Shown: positions 61,107 to 64,000 of the stretch, piece after piece
Position numbering within the stretch: the first letter of the stretch is position 1
How the letters are laid out: each line of letters begins with the position of its first letter
Source: Reticulitermes speratus
Taxonomy: Eukaryota; Arthropoda; Insecta; Blattodea; Rhinotermitidae
Assembly: GCA_021186555.1 (NCBI GenBank)
Contig: JAJKFL010000005.1
Span: 27,406,635 to 27,470,634 of the forward strand
Reading direction: 5' to 3'
DNA length: 64,000 nucleotides
The notes under the pieces: generated by a model
Databases searched by the model: none
What the model was told of the DNA's origin: nothing
The model's input: the letters and a program-made list of their open reading frames with translations, nothing else
Translations under genes and position numbers: made by a program

Positions 61107-62430
61107 TCCGAATATATTCAAAATGTTACCGGCTCGCGGTAAGAGGACATTCGTGTCTCGGAATAGTTTCAATGTGATGCCGTCTCGTGTTAGGAGGATA
61201 AACCTGCCTCGAATGTTTTCGCAAGTGTCGCCCGCGCGTTTTAGAGGGACCAACATTAGGCTGCCTCCGAATATTTTAAGTGTTGGCGTCTCGTGGTAGT
61301 AGGACATACTGGCCGTACGGGCCCGGAATTCGGGGTATATTCTCTGCTGCTCAAACCGAGATCATTTCGGTCTTCCCTGAAACATGAATAAACACCTATT
61401 GTATGGTGGTAGACGAATGCTGAGACTCGCCTCCGCTCAATGCTCCATCATCTGGTGTCAGATCGGCCTCTGCTCTCTACCCGCTCACGCTTCGGTTCAC
61501 GACGGTTCATTTGATACTTGAGGAGGAAGAGAGACTGATACAGTCGAGGATAACGGGCTGTCCTCCGCCAGACAATGTGGTTCACACTATGATTTACTCT
61601 GTGGTGCGTGTAATCCTTGCGTAGTAGACGTATCCTAACCTAACGTAGTGGAATGTAACAAGTGGTAGGAGGAAATGCCTGCCTTGGAATATTTGCAAAC
61701 TGTTGCCGGCTAGTGGTAGGAGGACATAATTTCATCGGAATATATTGATGCCGGCTTGTGGTAGGTGGTCATAACTGCCTTGGAATATTTTTAATGTGTT
61801 GCCGGCTCGTAATAGGAGGACATACCTACTTCGGAATATATTCAAAGTTTTGCCGGCTCGTTTTAGTAGGGTATACCTGCCTCTGAGTATTATCAAAGAG
61901 ATGCCGGCTCGTGGTAGGAGGATATACCCGCCTCGGAATATTTTAACGATATGCAGGCTCGTGGTAGGACATACCTGCCTGGGAATATTTTCAAAGTCGT
62001 GCAGGCTCGTGGTAGGAGGACATACCGGCCGTACGGGCCCGACATTCAGTGTTGAATTCACTGCTGCTCTAACTGAGATGATTTCGGCCTTCCCTGAAAC
62101 ATGAATAAACACATATTGCCTGGTGGTAGACGAATGCTGAGATTCGCCTCCGCACAGCTCTCAATCGTCTGGTGTCAGTTCGGCCTCTGCTCGCTACCCG
62201 CTCCCGTCTCGGTACACGACCGTTCATTTGATACTTTAGGAAGACGAGAGACTGAGACAGGGGAGAAGACCGTAAAGTTCTCCGCTCGCCAAACTGGTCC
62301 ACCCTAATAGGAGCGGCACGGCCATCTGCCTTCGGGCGGGTCCGTGGAGGAACTCTCACCGCATTGACTGTTCCTGGTTGATACTGTCAGTATTCATATG
62401 CTTGTCTTAAAGATTACGCTATGAATGTCT
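61107..62430. repeat. Spacer block C-S1-C-S2, copy 2
   Basis: C units at 61107-61275 and 61681-62025, S1 at about 61276-61680 and S2 at about 62026-62430. Compared with copy 1, the S1-to-S2 distance is about 99 bp longer, equal to two extra C units. The telomere-like run is degraded here (TCCTAACCTAACGTAG). Confidence 0.8.
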
Positions 62431-63420
62431 TAGTGCCATTGCCTATCGGCCCTACACCAAAGTGACTGATCCCACGCCGTCGAAAGGAACAGAGGCGAGA
62501 CCAAACCAACGCCCTTGCCTATCGGCCCGCCACCACAGTGACTAAGTCTACGCCGACCAAAGGAACAGAGGAGAGACCAGACCAACACATTTCCTATCGG
62601 CCCGCCACCACAGTCACTTAGCCCACGCCGACCAAAGGAACAGAAACGAGACCAGACCAACGCGCTTTTCCATCGACCCGCCTCCACATTGATTGAGGCC
62701 ACGCCGACCGAAGGAACACAGGCGAGACCAAACCGACGCCCTTGGCTATAGGCCCGACATAGAGTGTTTGAGTTCACGCCAACCGAAGGAACAGAGGCGA
62801 GACAATACCAACGCCCTTGCCTATCATCCCGCCACCACAGTGATTGAATCCACGCCGACTAAAGGAAGAGAGGCGAGACCAGACCATCGCCCTTGCTTAT
62901 CGGGCTGCCACCACAGTGATTGAGTCCACGCCGACCAAAGGAACAGAGGCGAGACTAGACCAACGCCTTTGCATATCGGCCTGCCACTGCAGTGACTGAG
63001 CCCACGTCCACCAAAAGAACAGAAGAGACACCAGTACTACGTCATTGCCTAAAGGCACGCCACCACAGTTACTGAGCCCACGCCGACCAAAGAAACAGAC
63101 ACGAGACCTGAACAACTCCATTGCCTATGGACCCGCCACCACAGTGATTGAGCCCACGCCGACCAAAGGAACATAGGCGAGACCAGACCAACGACCTTGC
63201 GTATAGGCCCGCCTCCACATTGACTGAGTACACGCCGACGAAAGGAACAGAGGCGAGACCAAATCAACGCCCTTGCCTATGGGTCCGCCAACAGTGACTG
63301 AGCCAACGCCGACCAAAGGAACAGAAGAGAGACCAGAAAAACGCCCTTGCCTATCGCCCAAGCACATCATAGACTGAGCTCGCGCCGACCAAAGAAACAG
63401 AGGCAATATCAGACCAACGC
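62431..63420. repeat. Satellite B array 2 (shortened)
   Basis: About 13 monomers. Landmark units match array 1 but with two gaps: one of about 1.36 kb (54.3-55.7 kb missing) and one of about 1.57 kb (55.9-57.5 kb missing). Confidence 0.88.
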
Positions 63421-64000
63421 CACAGTGGCTGGCTGAGCCCACGCCGACCGAGGGATCGGAGGTCGTCGCAGCGCCCTCACCAGTCGTGCCCGCCAACAAA
63501 TTGTCTGTCCTAGCCCACGACGAAGAAGCGAACAGAGGCCTGAGCAGCGCGCTCACCTGTCGAGCCTGCCACCACAGTGGCTGGCTGAGCCCAGGTCGAC
63601 GGAGCTAAGAGAAGCCAGAACAGCGACCTCACATGTCCTGCCCGCCACCTAAGTGGTTGCCTGAGCCCACGGCGAACGAGCGAACACAGAACACCTCTCG
63701 TGCCAGACACCACAGTGGCTGGCTGAGCACACGACTACCGAGCGTTCAGAGGCCAGTTTAGCGCCCTCACCTGTCGTGCCAACTAACTCAGTCGCTGGCT
63801 GAACTAACGCCGACCGAGCGAACAGAGGCCAGAGCAGCGCCCTCTGCTGTCGTACACGCCACCGAAGTAGCTGGCTGAGCACACGCCGATTACGCGGTCA
63901 GAGGCCAGAAGAGCGCCCTCACCTGTCGTGCCCGCCACCACAGTGTCTGCCTGATCCCACGCCGACCAAGCGAACAGTGACGAGTGCAGCGTCCTCACCT
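63421..64000. repeat. Satellite A array 3 (continues off-window)
   Basis: About 7.5 monomers that align with the start of array 2 (58131 onward) at an offset of about 5280 bp, including rare variants such as 'gcccgccaacaaattgtct'. Confidence 0.9.

Noticed and set aside
51967-64000. Ribosomal DNA intergenic spacer
   Set aside because: The architecture is suggestive, but I see no 18S, 28S or 5.8S sequence and no identifiable pol I promoter; kept only as a hypothesis.
49228-64000. CRISPR array
   Set aside because: Repeats are contiguous and degenerate with no unique spacers of constant length, and the DNA is eukaryotic.

Overview
The window is animal nuclear DNA, most likely from a polyneopteran insect. 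Cockroach or termite is my guess from the SINE and Jockey-like repeats, but that is inference. It has spliceosomal introns, a ZAD-type C2H2 zinc-finger gene (an arthropod-typical family), jockey-like, RTE-like, mariner, Tigger-like and piggyBac-like elements, tRNA-derived SINEs and large satellite arrays. There are no operons, CRISPR arrays or functional tRNA or rRNA genes.

Region 1 (1 to about 16.8 kb) is mostly intergenic or intronic. Two minus-strand exons (6760-7097 and 4053-4280) join in frame into the N-terminal part of an SLC17-like major-facilitator transporter. A phase-compatible first exon may lie at 11199-11265. The rest of that gene was not found and probably lies before position 1. 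Repeats here include three tRNA-derived SINE families, a jockey-like LINE split by a Tigger-like MITE, and a 52-bp palindrome. A cluster of three CRE-like sites lies at 14.1 kb.

Region 2 (16.8-39.6 kb) is the genic core. A three-exon ZAD + 3xC2H2 transcription-factor gene (16844-19118, +) converges on a single-exon BABAM1/MERIT40 gene (23364-24356, -). BABAM1 is divergent from a ten-exon CDC40/PRP17 splicing-factor gene (24871-39390, +). About 514 bp separate the last two start codons, so they probably share a promoter. I rebuilt the CDC40 exons by hand. All nine junctions are GT-AG and phase-consistent and give a 573-residue protein, provided one base missing from a T run in exon 1 is supplied. 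CDC40 introns are full of transposons; intron 8 holds a four-element nest.

Region 3 (39.6-49.1 kb) has no gene I can support. It holds a broken jockey element split by a piggyBac-like MITE, a minisatellite with a SINE insertion and clear target-site duplication, and an internally deleted mariner.

Region 4 (49.2-64 kb) is satellite DNA. A ~142-bp satellite, interrupted by a retroelement with a 14-bp target-site duplication, abuts a GC-rich composite locus. That locus is built from two related 76-bp satellites (A and B), a 50-bp repeat (C) and two unique-looking spacers (S1, S2). The S1-C-S2-B-A block occurs twice. The second B array lacks about 2.9 kb relative to the first, B shows an eight-monomer higher-order repeat, and one A array flips orientation through a near-perfect palindrome. 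This locus is the most unusual structure in the window.
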